Shown here: positions 26,091-38,505 of the stretch, piece by piece
How positions within the stretch are numbered: position 1 is the first letter of the stretch
Layout of the letters: the number at the start of each line of letters is the position of its first letter
Assembly (NCBI GenBank): GCA_024734555.1
Contig: JANPWX010000548.1
Coordinates: 429,842-493,841, forward strand
Reading direction: 5' to 3'
From: Trochalopteron elliotii
Lineage: Eukaryota > Chordata > Aves > Passeriformes > Leiothrichidae
DNA length: 64,000 bases
Program-made: the position numbers and the translations under genes
The notes under the pieces: model-generated
What the model was told of the DNA's origin: nothing
Seen by the model: the letters and a program-made list of their open reading frames with translations, nothing else
Databases searched by the model: none

Positions 26091-29000
26091 TGTAAAGTTC
26101 TGGAGCCTTCCTGCAGCTACACAGAGCTCTCCTCTGACTTTTAATATCAGGGAGAACAGAAAATTGATCTTGAAATGTGTCTGAGGTCCTGTCTCACCTG
26201 TCTGCTGACTCACACTGTCTCCTACATGGCATCTGCTGTTTGCAGACTCTTGATTCATTTCCCTTTCCTGCTTCACCTCTGTTCGGAAACTTCTCAGAAC
26301 AGACTCAATATCTTCCCAGGGCAGGAATCATCTATTCCTCCTGCCAGGAGCTTGCACCTGATTCACTCACTGTTCTCTTACAGGAAAACAACAGGAACTG
26401 TCCATTCTAAATTTTATCAGGGCCCTTCAGTGCTTTTTCAGTGGAGAGTAAACTGGAAGTTCAGAGAAAACACAAAAAAGTGGTGACTTTGCATAAATTC
26501 AGTGAAATTTCAGAAGAACAAAAGAAAGAAGTTGTTTTTGTTAAATTGTTAAAAAATAATTTTAGATTTGTGTTAAAAAAACTTCTTATTTCAAAATGAA
26601 AAAGTAAAACTCATTGCTTTAAAGCTGGGGATTGAAATGCATATTTTTCTTTTGGGATTAACAGAAATGTCTCAGTTCAGTGACCAAATGCAGAAGTTTG
26701 GTTTTTATTCTTTGTTGTTCCAGGAGGGAATATCCTGGTCATCCACAGCAACACTAGGTCCTGCAGCACTGGGGAGAGAGGTTACTTTTAGGAGCCCTAT
26801 TTTTCCAAGCAGACCTGTGAGACAAGTTTGAAGTTTCCTTCATGATGCCACGTCACCGTAACTGTCCCCTCCTTGTGACCCTTCCATCAGATACTTCTGA
26901 CAGACTTAATTCCAGCATCTCCTGGAGCCATTCAGGTGCTTTCTCCAAATCCATCTCCCACGTTAGGGGGATGGCCAGAGTAAAACCCTGGGGGAAACAT
27001 TTTGGGATGCACAGACTGGAATCTTCTGGACAGAACCACAGGTAACCTGTAGGCAGGGGATGGTTTTGCTTTTGTTTGCTCAGCCTGTGGCAGGTGAGGG
27101 CTCAGAGCTGCAGCTTTGCACAGGGCTTTTTCTCCTGCTGTCAGTTGTCAGTGCCTGGGTGGCTGGACCAGGTCTCTGTGATGGTTTAATTGTTCATTGC
27201 AGTGAATCCTGACTGTCCCCCCAAGCCTTATGTGCCTCCACACCGTGGTGTGGCAGTGATGCAACTGTGTGAGCAAATGTGCTCAACAGATTTCAGGCCA
27301 AAAAAACCACCCAACAACACATTCCTAGGAACTCTTGAGCTGATTTCTTACGCCTGCAACAGTATTTCTTTGTTACTCAAGTAGAAATGCTGTCTAAATA
27401 TATTGCTTTTCTTCTGGGGTATTTTTCTGGGGTAATCTTTTAACATCTGTATAACATCTTGTTACCAGTCTGATACAGGACCTTGCTAGAAGGAAAAATG
27501 CTGTTTGTTGGGTTGGTAATACAGCAGCAGAGCTGCCATCCAAACTGATCTATTGTTCAGTTAGACTCCACTTGGCTGAGGGTATGATCAGAGGGACCAG
27601 AAATTAGAAGCATAAAGCAGATTTTTATGTTGCCATTTTTCTTTCTTGTCTTTTCCTCTTTCTATCAGTCTTTTCAAAGTGGATATGCCAAAGAGCAGGG
27701 AAGAGCCCACACGAGAAGGGGTGGTGCTGAATGGGGCTTGTGTAACCCTCTGGCTGTAGCTGCTGAGAGGATCTGAGAGGATTCGTGCATGTTGCACATG
27801 ACTCATGGAACAGCTATTCCTGCACCAGGTGGTTAAAACTCATCAGTGATGGGTTAGCAAGAAACTGCTCCTTAATCTCTCTCACCACACATGTGGATCA
27901 ATGGATCTGCAAGAAGAATCATGATTCTTGTTTACATTATTTCACGGATTCTGGCACCTCTGAAAATAATTTCATTCCTTCTTTGGGCAAAAGCATTTCA
28001 GAAGACTACCAGAGTCTGCTCCCAAGAGAGAGTCTTCTCTCTGCTTCTGAGCTGGAGAACTGCACACAGGATGTCCCTTCAGCCCAGAGGAGTCTGAGTG
28101 CTCAGTGCTCTTGACAGTTACTGCCTCCACCCATCTGGGACCAGGAGAGCCAGGGAATGGCACTGAAAGCTGTGCCCTATCCAGCCTGTCCTGGGAAATT
28201 TCATACAAGGAGGCTGTGCTGTTTTCTACTTGCTTAAGGCCACTACCACAATCACAATGTAAAAAGAAAAATACACTTGTGTAGATCAAAATCTAGAAAA
28301 CAATGTAGGTGACATCTGAGGAAAGGCTGAGGTTCCTGTGTGGAGGCACAGGGTCATAGATACAATCAATTTCCCAGGAAAGGAATGGCATGAAGAGGTG
28401 TTAGAAAACACTCCTCAGTAATTTAAAGAAGCAGAAAAAGAAATTAATAAGAACCTACCACGTGAAAGAACTCTGTAAGACATAACAAACAAGCTTATGT
28501 TGCTGGTGTACAAATATCTGTCCTAATTTATTTTTGATCATTAGAAGGAAAAGGGGGAGAAAAGGAATAACAGTCTTTGCCAAGTGTTCAGTGATTCTCA
28601 TATACCTGATTCCCAGCTGCACCTATCTCATTATCACTCTTGTGACTATAACACCTCTCTGCAAATGCTCCAGCCACTTAGATTTTTGAAGAGGATTTTT
28701 CAGCAAGGATGGAATGTGATAAATGCAATTTAAACAAGCCACTTAATCAACTGCTTTATATTAGATAACAATATAAGCAAAGTGAGTGAATTTTCCACAC
28801 AGAAACCCTCAGGAAGTCTCTGTGAAGAAGAAAATACCACAAGATCACTCCTTTTACAGCCACCCTATGAAATATTTCTCTTCTGGATGGTGGGTTTGTG
28901 TCCTCCATTCCCATAATGGGCAGTCAGGACATGTTGGTAGGACAGCTCATGGCTAGGGAATTCACACTGGGTGAGGATTCATCTGCTCATAGCTATTGAC

Positions 29001-30735
29001 TACATTTCTGTGAGAATGAGTAAAGAGAGTCTGGGAAAGACAAAACAACTTTGATTAATTTTGTAAATGTTAGTAATATTTTATTAATTTCTAAGAAGAT
29101 TGTCTGTGGGAAACTGTCCTTATACCACACTGTTAAATATGCCCTGAGGCCATAGAGAGAATATGGAACAAATCTCTGTACTCAGCTTCCCCTGTCCTAA
29201 TGGCCATGGGCTTCAGGAAAAAGTTCAAGAAAAATCTGCACAGGTGGAGCTACCAAAAATGTCAGTGAGAAAAAAGCTAGCTTTTAAAATTATATTTTCA
29301 GATCAGAAATAGGAGATGATCCTCACATTGGGTGAGGAACAGAAAAATAGAGACAGAATTTTTATTTTAATTATTCATCTTACTTAATCTGAGAATTTAA
29401 GTTGATCCTCATTTTACAGAAGCTTGTGGAATCCCTAATTTGAGATAAGGTCTGAGTGGGGATCAGAGACCCCAAGCTGAGAAGAGGGCTGATGGAAGTT
29501 TAAGCTGACAGAAGTATAAAAAGAAACAAATGGGCTTTGCCATTCAGAGAATGTAAGCAAAGACCACAGCTGTGGAGGGAAAACAAGACAAAGTCATAGT
29601 AAAACAATTCAGAAACCACAGACTCCACTTCAGTAAATGCAGAGGCAAAGGTGAAGCTCAAGAGGAGATGGAGTGAAACTAAAGTTTGTTTTGCAGAGGC
29701 ATTCCTGAAAGTGTGCAAAGACAAGCACAAAACAGCTGCGTTCTGGAATTTTTGTCTTTTTGTCTGTGTAAGAAGCTAAATCCTGACTGCAGATATAAAA
29801 TAAAAAAAATTAAGTATATATAATTTGCACAGATGAGAAGAATTTATGGGAAATTTTAAAGAGACAGCTACATACAGTGATGGAATATTACACTGAGCCC
29901 TTTTCACTTGTGGTTCCATCACTGCGGCACAAACTCACTGCTCAGGAGGACTGGAGCTGTGCTAATGATTCTGAAAAATAAATTTAGAAATGTTGCAAAC
30001 AGGAATGTAGACCTTTGTTAGAAGCAGTAGGGAATTTCTGAGTTAGATATGGAGAGAAGGAGCCTTTCAGCTGCAGGGTTCTTGGAGATGTGAAATAGAG
30101 CAGGATGTGATGAGCAAAACACACAAGTCCCTTTGAAGATTTGTGAGACAGGGCAGCCCAGCTCAGACTGATCAAGACATTTTGCTATGCATGGTATATT
30201 GTCACTTCTCTATAATATTTCCTTATTATGAATAAGAGCTAAGTCAAATTAGCCTTTTATGAGATTTAGGGTGAAAAATGTCACTTGCTGTAACATTGTA
30301 GCAGAAACTAAATGTAAAATTTAGCTGGTGAGCAGCCTGGTGGGAAACTACAGACCAAACATTCCCTCTCCATCACAAGGACCTTGTCTCTGGAGTGTGT
30401 GGATGCTCTTCCATCAGGGATGTTTCTGTGATGTAGCCCAGGTTTTCCTGCATATCTCTGTGAGTGTGGCAACTCAATCCCCTTCCCCTGGAGACCCAGA
30501 GTGGATGTGTCACTCTCCCTTTGAGCACACATTATCAGTGGCTTCCTCACACCCAGGACTGGGCCTGAATTCCACCTTTCTGCCACTCTTGTCTCCCCCA
30601 CAGGCAGCATTTGCATTTGTGGAGCAGTAACAGCTGTCAGCCACCGATGGCCCCATCCCAAGTCTGGGCCAGGTCTATGGTTTCAGAGATCCATGCACAC
30701 TTGCCATATGGACAACCCTGCAATAACCTGTCTCC
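26091..30735. other. Non-coding DNA, no gene recognised
   Basis: Only short overlapping frames are present, none with a recognisable domain. No convincing transposable element was found, although 29.40-29.50 kb faintly resembles a MIR. Low-complexity content is minor. Confidence 0.55.
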
Positions 30736-30739
30736 TAGA

Positions 30740-31660
30740 CTATCGTGGGCTGGAGCTGGAAGTTCATATGGAAATATTTTTTTTGTGTGTGTGCTCTGGT
30801 TTTGCCAAACGTCCTGTTTTAATTATTCATCTCGCCTCATGAATAAATGAAAAGGGGAAACATCAAAAGTCGCCAAATGCTCTGTGCTGGTCACAAACAT
30901 TGAAGGTTTCTTTTTAATGTACAATCAGAAAGTTGGATTAAGATTTACTCCTTTGATATGCAGCTGATTTTTTTTTTAATATATAAAAAAGGGAGAAATT
31001 CCTGTTTCCTGCAATTAACTGTATTTTTTTTGAAGCGCAACAGGCATAGAGAAATCACATATCAGTGGCGACTCCTTTCAAAGAAAACAATTAGCATCCA
31101 TATCAAAAAGCTAATTCAGAGAAATTAAAAGAACACATACATCAGTAAAATATAATATTTCCTCTTTAGCACATCTCATTGTGTACAATGTGTCACTGTA
31201 AAATTGTTAGGCTTGGAGATAATGAAGAGTGACAGTTGAAGGGTTCAGGGCTTCATATAAGACTTTTGGGTATGTAAAGATTTTAATTGCACATAATTAT
31301 GAATGTGCAAGTGGAACGATTTAATTTTTTAGCTTTCATGCTATTAGAAGGCTAATAAAACCAATATCAAACTGAGTTAGTTACAGCAGAATTACTAGAA
31401 GAAGCTATTTTTTCATTCAGCAATTTAAATTCAATCAAAACAAAAAAAAATTAAAATAGCTCATATGTTTCTCTCTTCTTTTACATTTATATAGTGGTAG
31501 CAAGATAAGTGATGTGTGCTTTATTAACAGAAAGGAAGAAAATAGTTCTTATAAGATTAGAATATCCTGGAATAATGGCAATGGATAGTGGGGAAGCATA
31601 GAAGAAAAGGGGGAGCAGTAAAGGGTGCAGTTACAGTAATAAAGTGATCTGTTAAGTTTG
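30740..31660. promoter_or_regulatory. Candidate conserved non-coding block (first half of the 30.7-33.2 kb region)
   Basis: This long, repeat-free, AT-rich stretch has many homeodomain-type cores, such as TTTTAATTATTCAT at 30817-30830 and the TAATTAT within a palindrome at 31287-31310. POU- and SOX-like words (GATATGCAG, AACAATTAGC) are also present. CpGs survive in AT-rich context (GTCGCCAAAT, AAGCGCAAC, GGCGACTCC). No reading frame exceeds chance. It is the best candidate in the window for deeply conserved regulatory DNA. Confidence 0.45.
31287..31310. promoter_or_regulatory. Palindromic site with homeodomain core
   Basis: TTGCACAT, then AATTATGA, then ATGTGCAA. The 8-bp arms are exact reverse complements and flank a TAATTA-like core. 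It could be a composite factor site or a small hairpin. Confidence 0.5.
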
Positions 31661-32450
31661 AGACTGACTGTTGTCCAAGGCAACTCTACATTCTTGCTAT
31701 AAACACATACTTATACTGTCTCCCCACCTTTGACAGAAAGGTTTCTGCTGATAACAAGGAGTGAGATTCTTTTTCTGGCTTGGTGAGGTTTTTGACTGCT
31801 GAAAACACAAAAACTGCAGGACAAAACGCTTCCAGTAAGCCAGAAAGGTGCCTCAACTGGGCCTTGATTCCATGAATCAATGACAGTTTTCACTTTGGCA
31901 GTGTAAGTAAAGACTATGTGGCAGGGAATGTTGTCTCCCAGCATACTGGATGACTGTGAGCTCTACCACAGCTTCCAGGAATGCTCAGGCTGGGATAAAA
32001 CAAGGTTTCCAGCACAGCCCATCTTCTGCAGGGGGTTCAGGACTCCCCATCCTTCCTCCTAGCTGAGCACCCACCCCTCTCCTGCATCTTTCCCCCTTTC
32101 TCTTCACAACATCCCATTTCCAGGTTCCCCCTGTGACTTCTCTGGCCACACTTCTGTGGGCATTTCCCTGAATCTGCCCAAATTCAGGCTCTCCCTGCCA
32201 CTTCCCAGTGAGCGAATGCCGCTGCTGAGGGGGCTGGAGCTGCACCCCTGCTCCAGCCTGGAGCTCTCCCCTGTGCACATGTCACACAGCCTGTCCAGCC
32301 AGAGGACACAGGGCAGGAGGAGCAGCTCTCAGCAGAGAGGAGGGAGAGGAAATAATGTCCAGACACTCTGCATTTTCTCTGTCATTACCAGACGTTGTGG
32401 TTCTCGCACGGCTTTTGCAATTCCCTGTATCGTCCCTTACAGCAGGGCTG
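31661..32450. other. Non-coding, more GC-rich spacer
   Basis: A higher-GC interval separates two AT-rich candidate regulatory blocks. Several overlapping frames on both strands (for example around 31985-32458) are products of composition and have no domain. No repeat is recognised. Confidence 0.5.
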
Positions 32451-32454
32451 GAAA

Positions 32455-33235
32455 ATGATTTTCTATTTTCTGCTAAACCCCATTTAGGTCCATCTTTCAG
32501 CAGTAATTAGAAGTCTGTTGGTGTTAGGATCTCTTTGCAGATCTTGGACCTTTTCAATTAATTTTAATCAGGTTCATTAGCACTTTTTTTAATGTGTAAG
32601 AAATGGGCAAATACATAACTGAAGAGCCACTTACCTTTTAATGAAGGTAACAAATATGCAATTAAAAAAGCTCTGTCTTTCAGCAACTTTGCAGCAAATT
32701 AACTTGTTTTGTCATTATTGTGCATGTAGAATGTCACTTACTCTGGAGTTTTGACATAAAAATTTTATCACTTGCAGAATTAGTGAGTAACATTAAGAAC
32801 TAGGAAATTACAATTAGTTCATGAATTAGGTGGGATATACAATGTGTTAATTATTGAGGGACCAAACTTCATGCAATTAAAATTTAAAATCAAGATAAGA
32901 ATAATGTCTTATTAGGCATCTGAGTATTTAATGAAGTTGTGAATGGTTACCAAATTTTATAAATTAATTCTAAGGTTCCTTGACTATTCTTAGAAAATTT
33001 TGTGCCGTGGGACTTATAACAGGCTGCAGTTTTTTGTGAATAGAATAATAATATGAAACTCAGAAATGCTATAGGAATCTTGCCTTTTTATCAATTCTAC
33101 ATGGGTCTGTGAAGATGCTTAATAAATGTCTTGCTGCTAAGAATTACTATACCAATGCTTCTTCACCAAGAGTTTCAAATATGAGTTTCACATACAACTG
33201 CCATATCCAAACATTTATTATCTGCTCATCAGGAA
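32455..33235. promoter_or_regulatory. Candidate conserved non-coding block (second half of the region)
   Basis: AT-rich unique DNA contains CAGTAATTAGAAG, TTTCAATTAATTTTAATC, ATATGCAATTAAAAAAGC, GTCATTATTGTGCATG and further ATTA cores through about 33000. There are no repeats and no useful reading frame. Confidence 0.42.
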
Positions 33236-34290
33236 GCTGTTGGAAGTTCACCCTTCATTGTAAGTTGTCTTAAAATCAAGGGTCTCCTTCCCAGGCAGGC
33301 CATATCCTGTCCATGCAAAGTGTAAATATAAAGTAAATGCAAAGAGCAGCTGGCTGCCTCCTAAGAATCCCAGCAATGAACTGCTACTGACCAACTGGGG
33401 CTGAGGAGCAAAGCAGACCCTGGAGCACTCCAAGGAGCCCGTGCCACCATCTCCCTGGCTTTGTGGTGTCAGAGCAAGATGGTTTCATTGCCAGAGGACC
33501 CACAGGGTTGGGACCTGCTCTCAGAGTTTCAAAAATGACTGTAAAAATGATCCAGCACCACTGAATTGTAGCATGGGACAGCCCAGGAAAAGAGCAACAA
33601 GCCCAGCTGGCTCCATCCATTCCTGCCTTTCAGGGGCCCTTACCCACCAGACAGTAACAACCATTTCATTTCAACAACTTCTACAAAATTACGTGTAAAA
33701 TCTCCCTCTGCTTTGTGAGAACTATGAACTTCAGGGCAGCCTTGCTGGTGAGTTCTTGAATACAAGCCTCAATTTCTGCAATAATTCTCTACTGCAGCGA
33801 AATAAACTGCTGCACTCATGGGTCAGTGCCCCAGGTGATTGTACAGCACTTCTCATGTGGGTCCAGTTCACATCAGCTCCACCAGCTGGATGATCCCACA
33901 GCAGACAAACCTTGAAAATTTTGCAGTAACAAGAGGCCCTGGGTAAAAGCTGATGTTTGTCTTATTTTTTATTGTTTCTGTCATAATCAACAGCAGAGTG
34001 TGATGCTGCAGTGCCAACATCCCTCAGGGACCCTCAGAAGGACACCTGGTGTTTTCAACCTGTGTTGGTGTGGTGGCAGGTACCCACCAGGCCAAAAATA
34101 TCCATCTGTCCCACCACAACGTGTCTGTATAAGGAGAATTCCAGAGTCCCTTTCATCCTGAGGGGTGTCACATGTCACCCCCTAGCAGTGGCCCCATCCT
34201 CATGGCTCTGCCCAGGCTCTCATTCTGGCTGTGGGTGTCACTCCTGGGCCTGTGTGGGGTAATGCAGTGTGGGTGCTGATTCTGCATGCA
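33236..34290. other. Non-coding DNA, nothing recognised
   Basis: Mixed-composition unique sequence. Overlapping frames near 33.4-33.7 and 34.0-34.26 kb have no domains. Confidence 0.5.
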
Positions 34291-34294
34291 GCCC

Positions 34295-34500
34295 ACAAAA
34301 GAGGCTCTGTGTAAACTATCTTATTTATTTCACTATCCTTCCCCCATTCACCAGGCAAATTATCACATGTGTATTTAGTTTCAATAAGATAAAAAATTGC
34401 CTAATAAAATATTTACTCAGCCTTTGTCCCTGCAAGTGTAAACTCATGTAATTACAGAGCACTCCAGAACCTGTGGCTATAAATCTCTAGAAATAAAATC
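34295..34500. promoter_or_regulatory. Candidate short conserved non-coding element
   Basis: The AT-rich stretch contains CAAATTATCACATGTG, TTGCCTAATAAAATATT and CATGTAATTACAG. The E-box CACATGTG and the TAATTA core are visible. The call rests on composition only. Confidence 0.27.
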
Positions 34501-37250
34501 CTCAGCACATTGACAGAATAAGGCTCCCATTTACTGTGAAAATGGGAAGCTAGTCCATGCCAAGCTGCTAGATTAACTTAATGTGCTCCAATTCATGCTC
34601 CTTCACTCTCTTCAGCCTTCAGGGAAGGATGTTTATCTCTTCCTACTGCCTAGAGATGGCTGTCATTACCTTCCCTTCTTAGGCTGGAGAAGTGATGATC
34701 CCTTTTTCTCTGAAATCACTGTCTCTCTACCCAGTATTGGCTTGTGTTGCTGGCAGTCAGTAGCACCTAGGATGTGCTGTTCAGAAAGGCTGATGTGTAT
34801 GGATATCCTTGGAAAATTCAAAGTATCCCAGTAAAGAGATGGCTTTATCTCAACTATTAACAAGCAGCTGGTAGACATTTAGGTGCACTGGCCTGATCAT
34901 CCTGGCACAGGACATGCTACCAGCACAGACATGGTATGACCAATATGCTCTTTCCAGGAAAACATTCCCAAGGGGCTTGGGAACCCGTGCCTGAGGAGGC
35001 TGCATGCAAAAGGCAAATGTTCAGCCCAGCCATGATCTGTTTGTTATATGGGCAGGGGAGAAGAGGTATATTATTCCTTATTTTCAACAATGTTTCAGTT
35101 GTGCGGCTTTAGCTTGGAGGGATCAGAGAAGGAGGGAGCACGAGGAATATAACAACCTCTTTTGTACCTGTCACTTTAATGTATCCCTGCTCCCACTTTG
35201 GCACAGCACCAGAGCCTTTGAAACACAGGAGAGTGGTAAGGAGCATATTTTGAAGGAACTTTTAATTAAGTCTTCCCTTGGGCTACTGAACAGAAAAAGG
35301 TGGGAGTGCCTGTGGCTGTTTTTGAAGGGTTCCTCTACAAAGGCAATTTTTTTCTCAGGCTATCACAAGTCTAGGATTGGCAGATTAAAAAAAAACCCAA
35401 ACAGGTAACTTCTCTAACTCAGCAGGTAACCTAACACACCAGTCCCTGAAAAAACACAGCAATGCAGGCTTTTACTTCTCCAACTAATTACCTGAATAAA
35501 ACACTGCTTGGACTCAAACCAGGTATCAACATTGCATTCAGCATTGTCACTCCAACCACAGCAGCCAGCTAACATCCAATAGGGGAAAGTAGAGAGCAAA
35601 GAAGAAAAATGTTCCTTTCTGCTGGCTCTGTAGGGCATCAGGGTGACCTCCAGAAAACCCTTCACAGAAATGGGGGAGCAACTCAGTCCTTCAGGAAGTC
35701 CTGACTGAAGGTCTCCCTCTGAGAACCTTTCTCAGAGCTGCTGGAGCTGCTCACAGATTTGAATGGGGCTTTATCACAGCAATGCCTATCATTTTGTGCT
35801 TTCCACAGTTCCCTGGCTGGATGATGCCAAAACTACTTCATGAAAAGGAATTACATACTACAAATGCTACACAGACTCAGTTATTTCTTGTCTTTTTCAA
35901 TTCCAAAGGGGAATCTTCCTGATGAAAAAAGCCTGGTTGCTTTTTCTTCTTATCTGGGCAGACTACCCTAAAACACTGGCTTTTCTTTGCCAGTGTATTT
36001 TCTGTCTGAAAGCATTTCATTGATGGAAAATCCCTAATGACATCTGCTAGAATCTCCTGCAGAAGGTGACCCAAGGTAAGAATAGCTGGAAGGGGTAGGA
36101 GGGAGGAATTTCTTCAGTAAAACACAAAAGTCAAGCACCACCCAAGTTCTGTAGTCATTGTATTTATGGAAAGGTGGTTCCCATATCAGCCCAGGTGTTC
36201 ATGTGGATCTTTGTGTGAACCTCTGAGCTTAATCTCAGAAACCAGTTCACCCCAGGGGTCTGCAATGCCAGTTTTGCAGTGGTCATGCTGACATGAAACA
36301 AATCCCGCACAGGCAACAGAGCCTGCCTGAAATGAGCTCAGGCTGACCTGAGAACTCACTCTGGTGATGGAACTTCTCCATTTCCAGCCCAAAGGGGTGA
36401 CCAGGAATGGCAGCTTGGCACTTACAGTTTGCAATGAGAGCAGACAGTGTCCTTCTTCTCCAGGACAGACCTACCCAGGTAAGACAGCTCTGCTAAAATA
36501 AGCTTTTTTCCTTAGTCTGGTATGAGCTGACCCAGGAAAGAGCAGGGAGTAATCAGGATATGGGGAGTGACCAGACTGAATGCAAACGCTACACCACCCA
36601 CCTGGGGACCATCACAACGCTTCACCATGGGATTGAAAATGGGAACTGGGATTTTCATTCTCCTTTCCTAAGTCAAACATCATTTGTGGAACCAAGGGCT
36701 ACTTCCCTCTGAATCTCCCATATTTTTTATGCTGATTGAACACCAGATAAAAAAAATCTTGTGTCTCAGCCTTAGATCTCCTTCATACTTCTTTCATCCA
36801 TTTCTCCCTCACTGTCTCTCCATCTTGGTGCCACAAGAAAACTGTCTCCTTCTACCCAGTTGGCAAGACAGAATTGCACTCCAGAGAGTTCAGCCTTCAA
36901 AATCAGAGCAAACCTGTTTTCTATGGCCTGGTCCTCCTATTCCCAGAGTCTCCAACTGCAGATGATGTTTTTGTTGCAACCAGTGCCGTTCCAGGTTCCA
37001 GCACCCCTGAGGGGTGAGAGCCCTGCCCTGGAGGCTGCCATATGCTCACATGCATCCACTGCTTTAAAAAAGGATCATAGCAACCTAAAATAAGTGACTG
37101 AAGGTCTGATTTTCCTCCTGTTTCTGCCCAGTCTTAATAAAAAGCAAACATCCCCTTTGGGAAGTTATATTCACGAAGCAAATTTAATTTCAAGAAAGGC
37201 CAGCTTCAAATTCACCCAGGCAGCATTAATGCTTCCATCAGATGCCACCC
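34501..37250. other. Non-coding DNA containing one copy of a 165-bp duplicate
   Basis: Apart from the duplicate at 35743-35907, no element is recognised. A small inverted repeat (CCTTCAG / CTGAAGG) lies at 35688-35711, just before that duplicate. Confidence 0.5.
35743..35907 (+). repeat. 165-bp direct duplicate, copy 1
   Basis: This segment matches 38173-38337 without gaps over 165 bp with five differences (at 35752, 35789, 35816, 35834 and 35877 by my count). It begins at GGAGCTGCTC and ends at CAATTCCAAA. The flanks do not match. No known element was recognised in it. The near identity points to a recent copying event or to two young members of an unrecognised repeat family. Confidence 0.93.
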
Positions 37251-37254
37251 TGTG

Positions 37255-37445
37255 GCTGGAAAACGCCTTTCCCAGCCGGTGTCCAGAGGAAGATCTCCAT
37301 TGGCCCCGGAATTTCCCAGTCCCGGTGCTGTGAGGCAGGCTGTGGGCCGTGGAGGGGATCCCGTGCCTGGGGCAGGTGTGTTCTGGCCCCCAGGACGTGC
37401 GTGCGAGGGTGTGACGCCACTGCCGTGACGTCCGGAACGTTCCTG
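37255..37445. other. CpG cluster
   Basis: About 14 CpGs occur in roughly 190 bp, in a neighbourhood where CpG is rare. Two TGACG words lie at 37412 and 37426, the latter as TGACGTCC, a CRE-like site. It may be a small CpG island, a weak promoter or simply GC-rich DNA. Overlapping open frames on both strands (37212-37924) follow from the composition. Confidence 0.5.
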
Positions 37446-38172
37446 CCTTGGGAAAGGAGCTCTGGCTGCCACCCAGGGATCGTTAACAGAGACTGAACAT
37501 GGATGTGGGGATGCTTGTGTGTAATTACACACAACGTATAGGGCCATTTACCATATGGGAGCAGTTGGAGCCCTTTGATCCTTCTCGCCATAAAACTGGG
37601 CTGGAGGGGCCTGGCGTGGGGGAGTGGGGTCACAGAGGGGCTCACTGTCGTTCCAGTGAAGGCCAGGGCTGTGCCTGTATTTTCTCATTTCCCATCAGTG
37701 CTCAGGAAAGAGATTTGCCGGCACAGCTGGAAGAAAGCAGGAGCTGGTGTCCTCTAAAGCCCAGCTTAGGGGCCTTTGTAGGCAAACCAGAGAGATGCCC
37801 TGCTGATGTTTGCTGGGGCCAGCAGCTCAGCTCCTCCAGGAGTGACCCCCTTCCCTGCATCCCCCAGTTCTGGGGAAGGTACCCCTCATTCACAACACAG
37901 CCCAGAGTGGCGAGCCCTGGCTGAGAAATGTCCGTGGTGCAGGGGTTTTTTTGTGCTTAGGGTGGTAATGCCTGAAAGTGAGGAGAAGCCCATGTGTACC
38001 TCAGACCCTCTGCCAGCCAGGATGCCAAGTGCCAGCACAGGAACCAGGGCACTGTAAGTCTCCAACATCTTTTTGGGAAGGTCTCAGGTCGCCCCTACAC
38101 TCCTTCCTGATTGTCATCTGCTACCCTGCACCCATGATCCTGGTGCAGGCATTTACAGGGCAGGACTAGGAA

Positions 38173-38337
38173 GGAGCTGCTCCCAGATTTGAATGGGGCT
38201 TTATCACAGCAATGCCTATTATTTTGTGCTTTCCACAGTTCCCTGACTGGATGATGCCAAAACTATTTCATGAAAAGGAATTACATACTACAAATGCTAC
38301 ACAGACTTAGTTATTTCTTGTCTTTTTCAATTCCAAA
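38173..38337 (+). repeat. 165-bp direct duplicate, copy 2 (followed by an A run)
   Basis: It is the same sequence as 35743-35907, displaced by 2430 bp in the same orientation. Homology ends at CAATTCCAAA, after which this copy continues as an A run into TCCCCC, while copy 1 continues GGGGAATC. The A run could be a retroposition scar, but no target-site duplication or upstream AATAAA was found. Confidence 0.93.
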
Positions 38338-38440
38338 AAAAATCCCCCAATACCTCACTTTGCAAAGACAGCTGAGAGTTTAGTTGTATTTTCCATAGTC
38401 TGGAGGGCATCAAGTTGTTATTCCCCAGCCTGAGTTTATT

Positions 38441-38505
38441 TCTGACTCTGCCACTGAGGTGTGAGTAACCCTGACCAGACCACTTGGCCCCTCTGACTCG
38501 GTTTC
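38441..38505 (+). mobile_element. MIR-family SINE core
   Basis: GACTCTGCCACTGAGGTGTG, then GACCAGACCACTTGG, then CCCCTCTGACTCGGTTTC follow the MIR core in order (CTCTGCCACTTACTAGCTGTG, GGCAAGTTACTT, CCTCTGTGCCTCAGTTTC). It is an ancient insertion. Confidence 0.66.

Noticed and set aside
29398..29495. Possible further MIR remnant (GATCCTCATTTTACAG)
   Set aside because: Only one short box matches. The expected neighbouring segments are absent.
37212..37924. Overlapping 110-141-codon frames on both strands
   Set aside because: GC-rich composition lowers stop-codon frequency. Frames on opposite strands cannot all be coding, and none resembles a known protein or has exon boundaries.
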